From Succinispira mobilis DSM 6222 (lineage in GTDB: Bacteria > Bacillota > Negativicutes > Acidaminococcales > Succinispiraceae): a DNA stretch of 64,000 nucleotides. Below the pieces are notes generated by a model. It was not told the DNA's origin, did not search any database, and worked only from the letters and a program-made list of their open reading frames with translations. The stretch spans positions 771,351-835,350 of the forward strand of contig NZ_KB913028.1 of the NCBI RefSeq assembly GCF_000384135.1, read 5' to 3'. Below, piece after piece: positions 47,109 to 56,333 of the stretch. Within the stretch, counting starts at the first letter, position 1. Each line of letters opens with the position of its first letter. Both the position numbers and the translations under genes were made by a program.

Positions 47109-47972
47109 ATGGATCAAGCAAGTTCATTACGTAAGTTGATTTTTCAAAACCAGCAAAACAATGGTGCTAGTACCAAAATTATTACTGTTAGCAGTGGCAA
47201 AGGTGGAGTAGGTAAGAGCACTTTTACTGTAAATTTTGCTTTAGAGTTAGCGAGAACAGGGAAAAAAGTTTTAATTGTAGATGCTGATATTGGAATGGCC
47301 AATATTGATATTATGTTGGGGTGTATGACTAAAAAAGATAGCTTACTAGATCTGATCAACCCAGATACAACGGTCGAGGATATAGTTTTAGCGGTTTCAG
47401 AAAATTTGTCGCTGTTATCGGGTGGCTCTGATATTGCCAAATTTGCCAACTTACAGGAAAATGAAGTTCAGCTAATTCTAGATAAAATAGCAACATATAG
47501 TGAAAATTTTGATGTAATTCTTTTTGACACTGGAGCAGGAATAAGCGACAATGTTTTAAATTTTTTAATGATTGCCGATGAAATTTTTATTATTACGACA
47601 CCTGAACTTACTGCTTTAACAGATGCATATGTACTAATAAAAGCAATATCATATAGATTGACGGAGCCTAAGCTTTCAGTAGTAATTAATAGAGCTCTAA
47701 GTGTTCAAGAAGCAAAAGATATTTTTCAGCGTTTAAATTCGATAAGCGGTAATTTTTTAAATTTAAATTTAAATTTATTGGGTTTTATTTATGAAGATGT
47801 TGCGGTTAGTAAGTCCATTCGTAATCAAGAACCAATAATGCTTAAAGAAAAAGAAGCTAACATTGTGCAGTGTTTCAGAGAGATAACTAAGAATTATCTC
47901 TGCTTGCCACTTTCTAATAGCGGCAAAAAGCATAGTCTTAAAAATTTTTTTGAAAAACTTTTCAGGCGATAG
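47109..47972 (+). CDS. flhG: MinD-like ATPase FlhG (YlxH), flagellar number regulator
   Basis: ParA/MinD-family ATPase that activates FlhF GTPase and limits flagellar number. The N-terminal activator motif DQASSLRKL (residues 2-10) is the FlhF-stimulating helix. The Walker A motif is SGKGGVGKSTFT and the ADP-stacking region VDADIGMANIDIMLGC. A C-terminal basic amphipathic tail (SLKNFFEKLFRR) resembles a membrane-targeting sequence. 287 residues. Distinct from MinD at 8995. Confidence 0.95.
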   Translation: MDQASSLRKLIFQNQQNNGASTKIITVSSGKGGVGKSTFTVNFALELARTGKKVLIVDADIGMANIDIMLGCMTKKDSLLDLINPDTTVEDIVLAVSENLSLLSGGSDIAKFANLQENEVQLILDKIATYSENFDVILFDTGAGISDNVLNFLMIADEIFIITTPELTALTDAYVLIKAISYRLTEPKLSVVINRALSVQEAKDIFQRLNSISGNFLNLNLNLLGFIYEDVAVSKSIRNQEPIMLKEKEANIVQCFREITKNYLCLPLSNSGKKHSLKNFFEKLFRR

Positions 47973-47995
47973 TTTAATAAAGGGGGTAAAAACAC

Positions 47996-48658
47996 ATGGA
48001 TGAAATTTTTTATATAAATCAAAGAATAGAAGTAGCGAGACTGGGCAGTGATGATTTTTACTCTACTCGCTTGGAAGATATTACAAAAGATACATTTGTG
48101 GTGGCAGCTCCTCTGCAAAGAGGAATGTTGAGTGTTTATGAAGGTGAAGAGTTGCAAGGGGTTGTGTTGACTAAAGATAAACAGCTCTATGGTTTTCGTT
48201 TGAAAATTATAAAGCGCGTACGGGACCGACTATCTTACTGGATTACGAGTATTCCTTATTTTATAAAAAAAATTCAGCGTCGTAACTTTTTCCGTTTGGG
48301 AATTGTTTTTCCGATTGACGTTTATCTATATGATTTTAAGGCTAATGCTTATAAAGATGAACCAGAACGATGTTTTACAACCGATCTTAGTGCTGGGGGT
48401 CTGGCTTTTGTTTTAAAAAATGGTAGAGTTAGAGTAGGCGATAAACTGAAAGTTGCATTTAAGTTGGATTTAATTGAAGCAGTGATGTATTTAGAAGCTA
48501 GCGTTGTGCGCGCTGATAAAAAGATAAATGAGGAAGATAACAGTATTATGTATGCAGTAGGTTTAAAGTTTCGTGACATAACGGAACCAATGCAAGATAA
48601 GATTGTAAGGTATGTAAATGCAGTTCTGATAGATAGAAGAAAAAGGGGCGTTCAGTAA
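47996..48658 (+). CDS. PilZ-domain c-di-GMP effector, YcgR-like flagellar brake
   Basis: Cytoplasmic c-di-GMP receptor that probably slows flagellar rotation. The N-terminal YcgR-type domain spans about residues 1-90. The PilZ domain holds both ligand motifs: RxxxR at Arg96 and Arg100 (RNFFR) and DxSxxG at Asp130, Ser132 and Gly135 (DLSAGG). 220 residues, start ATG behind AGGGGG. Both motifs are intact, so c-di-GMP binding is expected. B. subtilis has a related protein (YpfA/MotI). Confidence 0.92.
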   Translation: MDEIFYINQRIEVARLGSDDFYSTRLEDITKDTFVVAAPLQRGMLSVYEGEELQGVVLTKDKQLYGFRLKIIKRVRDRLSYWITSIPYFIKKIQRRNFFRLGIVFPIDVYLYDFKANAYKDEPERCFTTDLSAGGLAFVLKNGRVRVGDKLKVAFKLDLIEAVMYLEASVVRADKKINEEDNSIMYAVGLKFRDITEPMQDKIVRYVNAVLIDRRKRGVQ

Positions 48659-48670
48659 GGAGGGGCGAAA

Positions 48671-49753
48671 ATGATAAGAATCTTAATTGTTGATGATTCG
48701 GCGTTTATGCGTAAAGTTATTACCGACTTATTTAATGAGGCTAAAGATTTTCAAGTAGTTGGTACTGCTAAAAATGGTAAAGAGGCTGTTGAATTAGTTG
48801 AAAAACTAAATCCGGATTTAGTGACAATGGATGTGGAAATGCCGATAATGAATGGCTTAGACGCTTTAGAACAGATTATGCAAAAACATCCCGTCCCAGT
48901 GGTGATGTTTAGTAGTTTGACGCATGAGGGAGCAGATGCAACGATTAAGGCTTTATCATTAGGGGCAGTTGATTTTGTAGCGAAAACAGGTGGTTCGATT
49001 TCTAGCGTGGATGGTATAAAAAATGAAGTGCGTGAAATTTGCCGCAATGCAGCAAAAGCTAATTTAAAAAGGTTTTCAAAACTTAGCTCATATAACTTTT
49101 TAAAAGAAAAAACACAAGTTACGACAATGCCTAAAAATATTATGACAACAAAAGTGGTTACACCCTTGAAGACAGGGAATAATAAATATAAAATAGTAGC
49201 TATAGGGACTTCAACTGGTGGACCGAGAGCTTTACAGGAAATTATTACTAAATTACCCGAAAATTATCCTTACCCAGTAGTAATAGTTCAACACATGCCA
49301 GTTGGTTTTACGAAATCATTGGCAAACCGACTAGATTTTATTTCTAAGATTAAAGTAAAAGAAGCCGAACAAGATGATAGACTGGTGCCGGGGACAGTAT
49401 ATATAGCTCCAGGGGGATATCATATGCGCTTTATTACGAAAGCTAATGATGTTTTTGTTAACTTGACGAAAGATGAATTAGTTAACGGGCATCGCCCCGC
49501 AGTAGATCCGATGTTTGAGTCTGTAAGTGCGGTTTACGGAAGTGCGGTTATTGCTGTTATTTTGACAGGAATGGGTGGTGATGGTGCGCAAGGTATGCAG
49601 CTGATAAAAAATAAAGGTGGATATAATATTGCAGAGTCGCAAAATACAGCGGTAGTTTTTGGAATGCCTAAGGTAGCTATAGAAAAAGGTGTTGTAGATC
49701 GGGTCGTTGATTTGGGAGACATAGCAAAAGAGCTGATTTCGTTTACTATTTAA
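48671..49753 (+). CDS. cheB: Chemotaxis methylesterase/deamidase CheB
   Basis: Receptor-modifying enzyme controlled by phosphorylation. The receiver domain (residues 1-120) has the phosphoacceptor Asp in VTMDVEMPIMNG. The C-terminal methylesterase domain shows the Ser-His-Asp triad in GTSTGGPRALQ, VQHMPVGFT and GMGGDGAQGM. A Thr/Lys-rich linker of about 45 residues joins them. 360 residues. GGAGGGG precedes the ATG. No cheR gene lies in the window. Confidence 0.97.
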   Translation: MIRILIVDDSAFMRKVITDLFNEAKDFQVVGTAKNGKEAVELVEKLNPDLVTMDVEMPIMNGLDALEQIMQKHPVPVVMFSSLTHEGADATIKALSLGAVDFVAKTGGSISSVDGIKNEVREICRNAAKANLKRFSKLSSYNFLKEKTQVTTMPKNIMTTKVVTPLKTGNNKYKIVAIGTSTGGPRALQEIITKLPENYPYPVVIVQHMPVGFTKSLANRLDFISKIKVKEAEQDDRLVPGTVYIAPGGYHMRFITKANDVFVNLTKDELVNGHRPAVDPMFESVSAVYGSAVIAVILTGMGGDGAQGMQLIKNKGGYNIAESQNTAVVFGMPKVAIEKGVVDRVVDLGDIAKELISFTI

Positions 49754-49775
49754 CAAAATAGAGGGGTGTTTAGAT

Positions 49776-51836
49776 ATGGATTTAGATCAATATATGGGTA
49801 TGTTTATGGATGAAGCAAAGGAACATTTACAAGTTTTAAATGAATGTTTGTTGCGATTAGAAGCTAACCCCAATGAAAAATCAAGCCTGGATGAAATTTT
49901 CAGAAGTGCACACACCTTAAAAGGGATGTCAGCAACAATGGGCTTTCATAGTGTAGCTGAACTAACACATGAAATGGAAGATGTATTAGATAAGTTGCGT
50001 AAAGATACGCTGGAAGTTAACGAAGATATTGTTAATATTTTGTTTGCTTGCGTAGATTCTTTAGAAAAAATGGTGGAAGATATTTCTAATAGTGGTGGTG
50101 CTGAGTTCGATATTAAACCAATGATTGCAAGACTACAAAATATTTCACAAGGAAAATCAGGGATTGTGTCTGCGCCTAAAATTCAAGAAGCTAAACCTAA
50201 GACTGTGGTAGTTGAAGAATCGGCTTCGGATTTAAATATTGATTTCGGATTAGAAGAGCAGGAAGAACATGCTATTTATACAGCGCAAGAAGAAGGGCTG
50301 AATGTATTTGCTTTGGAAGTGGTTTTGGTAGAAGGCTGTATCTTGAAAGCAGCTAGAACATATATGGTAATGACGCAATTAGAAAACAATGGGGATGTTA
50401 TTAAAACAATTCCTAGTGTTCAAGATTTAGAAAATGAAAACTTTGAACATAGTTTTGCGGTGTTATTTGTAACGACTAAATCTTTAGAAGAGATAATTAA
50501 GAAGATAAAAGAAATTTCTGAGATTGCAGAAGTTAATGGCAGTAACTATGTGCTTGCAGAACAGGAAAATGTTTTAGGGCATATTGAAAATACACCGCCA
50601 GAAGTTACTCAAAAAGCGGAAAAAACAGAAACTAAAGAAAATGGTGGGAATACCAATGTCGATAAAAATAACGACAAGAAGTCTAAGGGTTCACAATCAG
50701 TACGGGTTGATATTGAAAGATTGGACGATTTATTAAACCTTGTGGGTGAGTTAGTTATTAATAAAACGCGCTTAGCTCAAATAGGGTTAAATAATAAACT
50801 AACAGAGTTAGTAGAGACAATCGAACAAATGGAACGGGTTACTACCGATTTACAAAATGTTGTAATGAAAGTACGGATGGTACCGGTAAGTCAAGTGTTC
50901 AATCGTTTTCCACGAATGGTGCGAGATTTGGCTCGAGAAATACATAAAGACATAAATCTGGTTATTACCGGTGAAGAGACAGAGTTAGATCGAACTGTAA
51001 TTGATGAAATAGGTGATCCGTTGGTACATTTGCTTAGAAATTCCATTGACCATGGAATTGAGTTGCCAGAAGAACGTGAAGCGGCTGGGAAATCGCCTAC
51101 TGGACAGGTTAGTTTAATTGCACGTTATGAGGGTAATAATGTAATTATTGAAGTTGTTGACGATGGACATGGAATAGATGCGAATAGAATTAGACGCAAA
51201 GCAGTGGAAAAAAATGTCTTAACCCAACAAGAGGTAGATAAGCTAGATGATAATGAAGCACTACGATTGATTTTTTTACCAGGATTTTCAACTGCGGAGA
51301 AAGTTACAGATATCTCAGGGCGTGGGGTTGGCATGGATGCAGTGCGTAATAAAATTGAATCCTTAGGTGGAAATATTGACTTAGAAACTACTTTAGGTAA
51401 GGGCAGTAAATTTAAAATTCGCTTACCACTAACTTTGGCAATCACGCAAGCTTTGATGATTGGCGTTGCTGAGGAAATTTATGCAATTCCATTAGGCGCA
51501 ATTGATAGTACAATTAATATTACCGAAGAAAGTATTAAAACCGTAAGGAATAAAGAAGTTATTTTGCTAAGAGGGGAAATTATTCCGATTGTGCGTTTAG
51601 ACAAAGCCTTAAATATACCGCGCACAGAAGCTTTTGAACAAGAAGAAATTTTTGTAGTTATTGTTCACGTGGGCACTCAAAAAATTGGTATTATTGTTGA
51701 CGGCTTAATTGGACAACAAGAGATTGTAATTAAGTCTTTGGGCAAACTAATGAACGGAATTAAAATCATTGCTGGTGCAACAATTTTAGGTAATGGTAGA
51801 GTTTCTTTGATTATTGATGTAGCTTCTTTAGCTTAA
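49776..51836 (+). CDS. cheA: Chemotaxis sensor histidine kinase CheA
   Basis: Central kinase that phosphorylates CheY and CheB. P1 contains His46 in FRSAHTLKGMSATMG. A P2-like CheY/CheB-binding region lies near residues 170-265. P3 dimerisation begins at RVDIERLDDLLNLVGELVIN. P4 kinase motifs are LLRNSIDHGIE (N box), VVDDGHGID (G1) and DISGRGVGMDAV (G2). P5, the CheW-like domain, ends the protein. 686 residues, intact. Confidence 0.97.
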   Translation: MDLDQYMGMFMDEAKEHLQVLNECLLRLEANPNEKSSLDEIFRSAHTLKGMSATMGFHSVAELTHEMEDVLDKLRKDTLEVNEDIVNILFACVDSLEKMVEDISNSGGAEFDIKPMIARLQNISQGKSGIVSAPKIQEAKPKTVVVEESASDLNIDFGLEEQEEHAIYTAQEEGLNVFALEVVLVEGCILKAARTYMVMTQLENNGDVIKTIPSVQDLENENFEHSFAVLFVTTKSLEEIIKKIKEISEIAEVNGSNYVLAEQENVLGHIENTPPEVTQKAEKTETKENGGNTNVDKNNDKKSKGSQSVRVDIERLDDLLNLVGELVINKTRLAQIGLNNKLTELVETIEQMERVTTDLQNVVMKVRMVPVSQVFNRFPRMVRDLAREIHKDINLVITGEETELDRTVIDEIGDPLVHLLRNSIDHGIELPEEREAAGKSPTGQVSLIARYEGNNVIIEVVDDGHGIDANRIRRKAVEKNVLTQQEVDKLDDNEALRLIFLPGFSTAEKVTDISGRGVGMDAVRNKIESLGGNIDLETTLGKGSKFKIRLPLTLAITQALMIGVAEEIYAIPLGAIDSTINITEESIKTVRNKEVILLRGEIIPIVRLDKALNIPRTEAFEQEEIFVVIVHVGTQKIGIIVDGLIGQQEIVIKSLGKLMNGIKIIAGATILGNGRVSLIIDVASLA

Positions 51837-51854
51837 AATTTGGAGGTGAATTAT

Positions 51855-52319
51855 ATGCAAGACAATATGCACGATATGGATAGTGAATATAATTTAAATG
51901 AAATTCAGTTGGTAGTATTTAAGTTGGCTTCAGAGTTTTATGCGGTTGATATTTTAAAAGTCAAAGAGATAAAATTAATGACTAATATAACTAGAGTGCC
52001 ACATTCACCAGATTACTATAAAGGGGTAATAAATTTAAGAGGGAGCGTTTTTCCTGTAATTGATCTAAAAAAACGCCTGAATTTACCCGATAACGAATAT
52101 ACTGATGAAACTAGAATTATCATGGTAAGAATTGAAGACACTTTTGTGGGCATTATAGTTGATTCTGTTGTGGAAGTGACAACAGTTGATGAAAAAGTTA
52201 TTGAACCTATACAAACGGGCAATAGCGAAGTAAACAATAAATATTTATCAGGCGTTGCAAAGCACAATGAAGAATTGCTGATTTTGCTAAATATTGAAGC
52301 GATAGCGGAAATTGAGTAA
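51855..52319 (+). CDS. cheW: Chemotaxis adaptor protein CheW
   Basis: Scaffold that couples receptors to CheA. The ATG at 51855 follows GGAGGTG by 6 bases; an in-frame TTG at 51840 lies before the site. The 154-residue protein shows QLVVFKLASEFYAVDILKVK, the RVPHSPDYYKGVINLRGSVF core and GIIVDSVVEV. It follows cheA by 18 bases. Confidence 0.96.
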   Translation: MQDNMHDMDSEYNLNEIQLVVFKLASEFYAVDILKVKEIKLMTNITRVPHSPDYYKGVINLRGSVFPVIDLKKRLNLPDNEYTDETRIIMVRIEDTFVGIIVDSVVEVTTVDEKVIEPIQTGNSEVNNKYLSGVAKHNEELLILLNIEAIAEIE

Positions 52320-52365
52320 ATAAGCAATCAATTTGCCTAGCAAATGTTAGGAAGGGGATAGACTT

Positions 52366-53004
52366 TTGGGGGATGTCAATCAATTATCAGCAAAACGGCT
52401 CGATACTTTGGGAGAAATCGTGAATATTGGTTCGGGAAATGCAGCTACGGCAATGTCACAACTATTAAATAAAAAAGTTGAAATGAGCCTACCGCATGTT
52501 GAGGTTTGCCCGCTTACCGAAATAGGCGAGATTTATGGGAATTCAGAGAGTATTGTCGTGGCAGTATATTTCCGATTGTTTGGAGAAATTCCTGGAGGAA
52601 TACTGTTTGTTTTGCCAGTAGAAAGTACAGATTATTTGGTTAAGTTATTGATTGCGGGTTATGATAGTTTGTCAGAATATGCAGATGATGAGCTTGTAAA
52701 ATCTTCGGCAATTATGGAGATTGGAAATATTTTGACAGGTGCGTACCTAAATGCTATACATATGATGACGGATAAAAGCTTACATCCGTCTACTCCTTCT
52801 TATGCGGTAGATATGTTTGGCGCAATATTAAGTAGTTTATTGTTTGATATTGGTAATGATAGTGATTACGCCTTGTTAATGGATACCTCTTTCACTGTAG
52901 GCGAAGAAGATATCAAGAGTAATTTGTTTTTAATTCCTGATGCAGGAGCATTAGATAGTCTATTTCAAGCGATTGAGGTGAAATATTGTGCCAGAATTGA
53001 TTAA
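52366..53004 (+). CDS. cheC: CheY-P phosphatase CheC
   Basis: Phosphatase of CheY-P that also regulates CheD. It starts at TTG behind AGGAAGGGG. Both phosphatase helices are present: LGEIVNIGSGNAATAM with E..N and SSAIMEIGNILTGAYLNAI. 212 residues. The gene overlaps cheD by 17 bases, reflecting the known CheC-CheD interaction. With FliY, the window encodes two CheY-P phosphatases. Confidence 0.96.
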   Translation: MGDVNQLSAKRLDTLGEIVNIGSGNAATAMSQLLNKKVEMSLPHVEVCPLTEIGEIYGNSESIVVAVYFRLFGEIPGGILFVLPVESTDYLVKLLIAGYDSLSEYADDELVKSSAIMEIGNILTGAYLNAIHMMTDKSLHPSTPSYAVDMFGAILSSLLFDIGNDSDYALLMDTSFTVGEEDIKSNLFLIPDAGALDSLFQAIEVKYCARID

Positions 53005-53476
53005 AGTTGGAATGGCAGACTATCAAGTTTCTAAAGCAGGTACGGGTGGAATAATAACTTATGGACTAGGTTCATGCGTAGCTATTGCGATGTATGACAC
53101 AAGTACAAAAATTGGTGGCTTAGCACATATTATGTTGCCAGATAGTACTCAGGCGAGAAGTGTAGAAAATTTAGCGAAATTTGCAGATACTGCGATTAAG
53201 TTGATGTTAGAAGACATGTTGAAGCTTGGGGCTAATAAATCAAGATTATGGGCTAAAATTGCGGGTGGTTCACAAATGTTCTCCTTTGACAAAATGAGTG
53301 AAGTTATGAAAATTGGTGAACGCAATGCGGTAAGTACGCGCAATGTTTTGAAAGAATTAGGTGTAAAAATAATTGCGGACGATACTGGTGGCAACTATGG
53401 CCGTACCGTGGAACTTTGTCTGGATAATGGTATATTTAAAATACGGACAATGAATAAGGGAGAAAAGGAAATATAA
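52988..53476 (+). CDS. cheD: Chemoreceptor glutamine deamidase CheD
   Basis: Deamidates glutamines in chemoreceptors and cooperates with CheC in adaptation. It starts at GTG behind GAGGTG within cheC. Catalytic Cys30 sits in GLGSCVAIAMYD and His47 in GGLAHIMLPDS. AKIAGGSQMF and YGRTVELCLDNG are further family motifs. 162 residues. Confidence 0.96.
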   Translation: MPELIKVGMADYQVSKAGTGGIITYGLGSCVAIAMYDTSTKIGGLAHIMLPDSTQARSVENLAKFADTAIKLMLEDMLKLGANKSRLWAKIAGGSQMFSFDKMSEVMKIGERNAVSTRNVLKELGVKIIADDTGGNYGRTVELCLDNGIFKIRTMNKGEKEI

Positions 53477-53477
53477 A

Positions 53478-53840
53478 ATGCTATTACAAAAGTATAGAGT
53501 GATGTTGCCGACTGTACTTGCTAGCGTAGCAATTATATTGACTGTGGGGTTTGCTGTACTGTTTGGAAACATAAAATTATCAACAGTTTTGTTGCGGGCA
53601 ACAATTTCTGGAATTTTATTTACAGGATTTGGCATGGCTTTAGTTAAAATTTTTGAACCACATATCGTAAAGTATCTTGAAGCCTTAAAACCTGAAAATA
53701 CTGATGAACAGATGGAGTTGCAAGATCAGCAAAATACTGTAACTGGCAATCAAGTTAATATTATTTCTGAGGCAGATGAACAAGATTTTCAACCTTTAAG
53801 TGCTGGAGATTTTGAAAGCATTAATGTTAAGGAAAAATAA
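53478..53840 (+). CDS. Unknown small membrane protein in the chemotaxis cluster
   Basis: A 120-residue protein whose ATG lies two bases after the cheD stop. Two membrane segments are visible (about residues 9-29 and 36-58), followed by an acidic, glutamine-rich cytoplasmic tail. No family recognised. The tight link to cheD upstream and fliA downstream suggests a motility-related role; no equivalent is known to me at this position in B. subtilis. Confidence 0.75.
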   Translation: MLLQKYRVMLPTVLASVAIILTVGFAVLFGNIKLSTVLLRATISGILFTGFGMALVKIFEPHIVKYLEALKPENTDEQMELQDQQNTVTGNQVNIISEADEQDFQPLSAGDFESINVKEK

Positions 53841-53861
53841 AAATCATCGGAGATACTATAA

Positions 53862-54590
53862 ATGAGTGGTAAAACTGAGGGTTTATGGCTAGAGTTTATT
53901 AAAACTCGAGATTCGAAATTGAGAGATAAGTTGATTGAAATATATATGCCATTGGTTAAGATTATTGCCAATAAACTGAGTATTTCTCTGCCAGCCTATG
54001 TTGACCGAGATGATTGTATCAGTGATGGGTATATTGGTTTAATTCAAGCGGTGGATCGCTTTGATCCTAGCTTAGGGTATAAATTTGAAACTTTTGCTAG
54101 TATTAGAATCAAAGGTGCAATTATTGATTCTTTGCGGGCAAAAGATTGGCTGCCGACGATAGTAAGGCAAAAAGTAAAAAAATATCATCAAACTGTTTTT
54201 GATTTAGAGTGCAAATTAGGTCGCAGTGTGAGCGAACAAGAAGTAGCTAAAGCCTTGGATATCTCTAATGAAGAATTTACATCTTTGTTAAAACAAGTAC
54301 AAGTTGCTAATGTTTTGTCGTTAGAAGAGTTCTCGCGTATTTGTGATTTGCAGATTGACAATATTTCTGAGCGCTTAGAACGACAAGAATTAGTAAAGGA
54401 CTTAGCTAAGGTAATTGAAACTTTATCAGAAAAAGAAAAACTTGTAATTTCATTATATTATTATGAAGAGCTAACTTTGAAAGAAATTAGTTATATTATG
54501 AAATTATCTGAAGCGAGGATTTCGCAAATTCATACTAAAGCAGTGTTTACTATTCGGGGGAAGTTACTAAATTTGTTAGATAAGCAATAA
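53862..54590 (+). CDS. fliA: Flagellar RNA polymerase sigma factor (sigma-28, FliA/SigD/WhiG type)
   Basis: Alternative sigma factor for late flagellar and chemotaxis genes. Region 2 contains ISDGYIGLIQAVDRFDPSLG and YKFETFASIRIKGAIIDSLR; region 3 begins DWLPTIVRQKVKKYHQT; region 4 has LSEKEKLVISLYYYEELTLK and the helix-turn-helix EISYIMKLSEARISQIHTKA. 242 residues. Placement at the end of the flagellar operon matches sigD of B. subtilis. Its antagonist flgM is not in the window. Confidence 0.96.
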   Translation: MSGKTEGLWLEFIKTRDSKLRDKLIEIYMPLVKIIANKLSISLPAYVDRDDCISDGYIGLIQAVDRFDPSLGYKFETFASIRIKGAIIDSLRAKDWLPTIVRQKVKKYHQTVFDLECKLGRSVSEQEVAKALDISNEEFTSLLKQVQVANVLSLEEFSRICDLQIDNISERLERQELVKDLAKVIETLSEKEKLVISLYYYEELTLKEISYIMKLSEARISQIHTKAVFTIRGKLLNLLDKQ

Positions 54591-54646
54591 TTTTTTAGAC
54601 GGTTTTATGGAGATAAATATATTTTAGTATTTAAGAAAGGGGATAT

Positions 54647-54706
54647 ATGCAAAACTTGCAAGTGAATTTAGTGAGTATTTGCATAATACAAAGCGGCTAT
54701 GAATAA
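54647..54706 (+). CDS. Candidate 19-residue leader peptide overlapping the FapA-like gene
   Basis: A short open frame (MQNLQVNLVSICIIQSGYE) starts at ATG 54647 behind a strong AAGAAAGGGG site. Its stop (54704-54706) overlaps the start codon of the next gene (54699), which itself has only a weak site. The arrangement suggests translational coupling. An inverted repeat TATGCAAA/TTTGCATA (54646-54653 with 54678-54685) spans the start codon. Not verified as expressed. Confidence 0.45.
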   Translation: MQNLQVNLVSICIIQSGYE

Positions 54707-56303
54707 AGAAATAATTAGCATAGAAGATCAAGAAGCTGTTATTGAAGTGTACTTTGAAGAAGATGGTGCTTATGTAAAACTTAATGCGGCAATAAATAAT
54801 AAAGGTGCCGCATATAATAAAGTTATTGAACTTTTGCAGGAGAAAAATTTTAAAGACGTAGAGCTTGATAAATTGCTGAATTTACTAGATGCTAGTGATG
54901 CTCAAGAAAAAACTTTAATTGCGACAAATCCCATAATCCCCGAACCCAAACTAATAATAAATGTTTCTCCAGACAGACTAACAGCTTATCTAACTATTAT
55001 CGTCGAAAAGGGTGCGCGGTCAGTAACCAAAGAGGATATTGCTGTAGCTTTGGAAAAAGCAAAAATTAGCTATGGAATTGTTCAAGAACTAGTAAATGAA
55101 CCAGATAAAATTCCTTTAGGTGAACAAGTTTTAATTGCTCAAGGACAGGCTGGGTCTAAGCCCAAAGATGCGGAATTGAAGATTTACTTTAATACAGATG
55201 AACTAGGCCGACCTAAAAAACTTGAAGATGGTCGGGTGGATTATCGTGATTTGAATTTGTTTATTCAAGTTAAACAAGATGAAGTTTTAGCTGAAAAAAT
55301 ACCGGCCGAATTAGGTGTAGAATCAATAGATGTGCGTGGTGCAGTATCTAAGGTTGCAAATCCAAAAGACTTTATGCTAAAAGCTGGTAGCAATGTAAGA
55401 ATTGAAAATAATAAAGTGTTGGCAAACTGTGCAGGACAGGTTATTTATAAAAATAATGTGTTTAGTGTAGTGCAACATATCGAAATAAAAAGTGATATTG
55501 GGCCAGCTACTGGCAATATCACTGTTGATGTTAATGTTACTATTAAAGGAAGTGTTTTGACAGGTTATTTTGTGAAAACTATCGGCGATGTTTTGGTTGA
55601 AGGTGGGGTTCAAGGCGGTTCAGTACAAGCAAATAATCTAGTAGTAATGCGGGGAATTCAAGGTAGCGGAGACAATAAGATAATATCTAGTGGCAATATA
55701 ACTACGCTGTTTGTGGAGAATGCGGATATTCAAGTAAGTGGTGATTTATTGGTATATGATAGTGTTTTAAATAGTAATATCAAAGCGGGGGGAAGCATTT
55801 TAATAGGTGAACGGGGTAAAGGTATTGTTTCAGGTGGCAATATCATGGCAGGAGAAACAGTAGCTGCGAAGGTTATTGGCAATGTTTTTGCAACTGTTTC
55901 GAATATTGAAGTTGGCAATAATCCTCTACTAAAAATGGAATATGAAGAATTGAAAAAGCAATTGAATATAGATCAAGTAGAGTTAGATAAAATACAAAAA
56001 ACATTGAAATTTTTGCAAGATATTGATGTTAGCAGTTTACCTAAAGAAAAACGCGAGACATTTTTTAAATTGACGCGGAATCAATTTAAACTTTTAGGCG
56101 AAATTGAAAAGTCAAAAAGTCGAATAATTGAAATTGAGGCAACACTAAATAATTCTAAAAAGGGTAGTATAAAGGTACAAAATATGTTGTATCCTGGAGT
56201 AAAAATTATTGTTGGCACAACGATTTTTAAAGTTAATGAGCCCTTAACTTACGTTACTTTAAGAGAGCAAGAAAAAGAAATTAGTATATCTCCTTATAGC
56301 TAG
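54699..56303 (+). CDS. FapA-type DUF342 polymer-forming protein
   Basis: A 534-residue cytoplasmic protein with the DUF342 N-terminal region, a right-handed beta-helix core rich in short turns (VNVTIKGSVLTGYFVKTIGD, then SGNITTLFVENADIQVSGDL) and a C-terminal coiled coil (about residues 415-490). Its ATG is the first start in the frame after a stop. DUF342 proteins are common in flagellar clusters of Firmicutes and related bacteria but their role is unclear. The beta-helix resembles that of MinC and bactofilins, suggesting a scaffolding function. Confidence 0.88.
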   Translation: MNKEIISIEDQEAVIEVYFEEDGAYVKLNAAINNKGAAYNKVIELLQEKNFKDVELDKLLNLLDASDAQEKTLIATNPIIPEPKLIINVSPDRLTAYLTIIVEKGARSVTKEDIAVALEKAKISYGIVQELVNEPDKIPLGEQVLIAQGQAGSKPKDAELKIYFNTDELGRPKKLEDGRVDYRDLNLFIQVKQDEVLAEKIPAELGVESIDVRGAVSKVANPKDFMLKAGSNVRIENNKVLANCAGQVIYKNNVFSVVQHIEIKSDIGPATGNITVDVNVTIKGSVLTGYFVKTIGDVLVEGGVQGGSVQANNLVVMRGIQGSGDNKIISSGNITTLFVENADIQVSGDLLVYDSVLNSNIKAGGSILIGERGKGIVSGGNIMAGETVAAKVIGNVFATVSNIEVGNNPLLKMEYEELKKQLNIDQVELDKIQKTLKFLQDIDVSSLPKEKRETFFKLTRNQFKLLGEIEKSKSRIIEIEATLNNSKKGSIKVQNMLYPGVKIIVGTTIFKVNEPLTYVTLREQEKEISISPYS

Positions 56304-56333
56304 AACTATCAATAGTAAAAGGCTGGTGATGAG

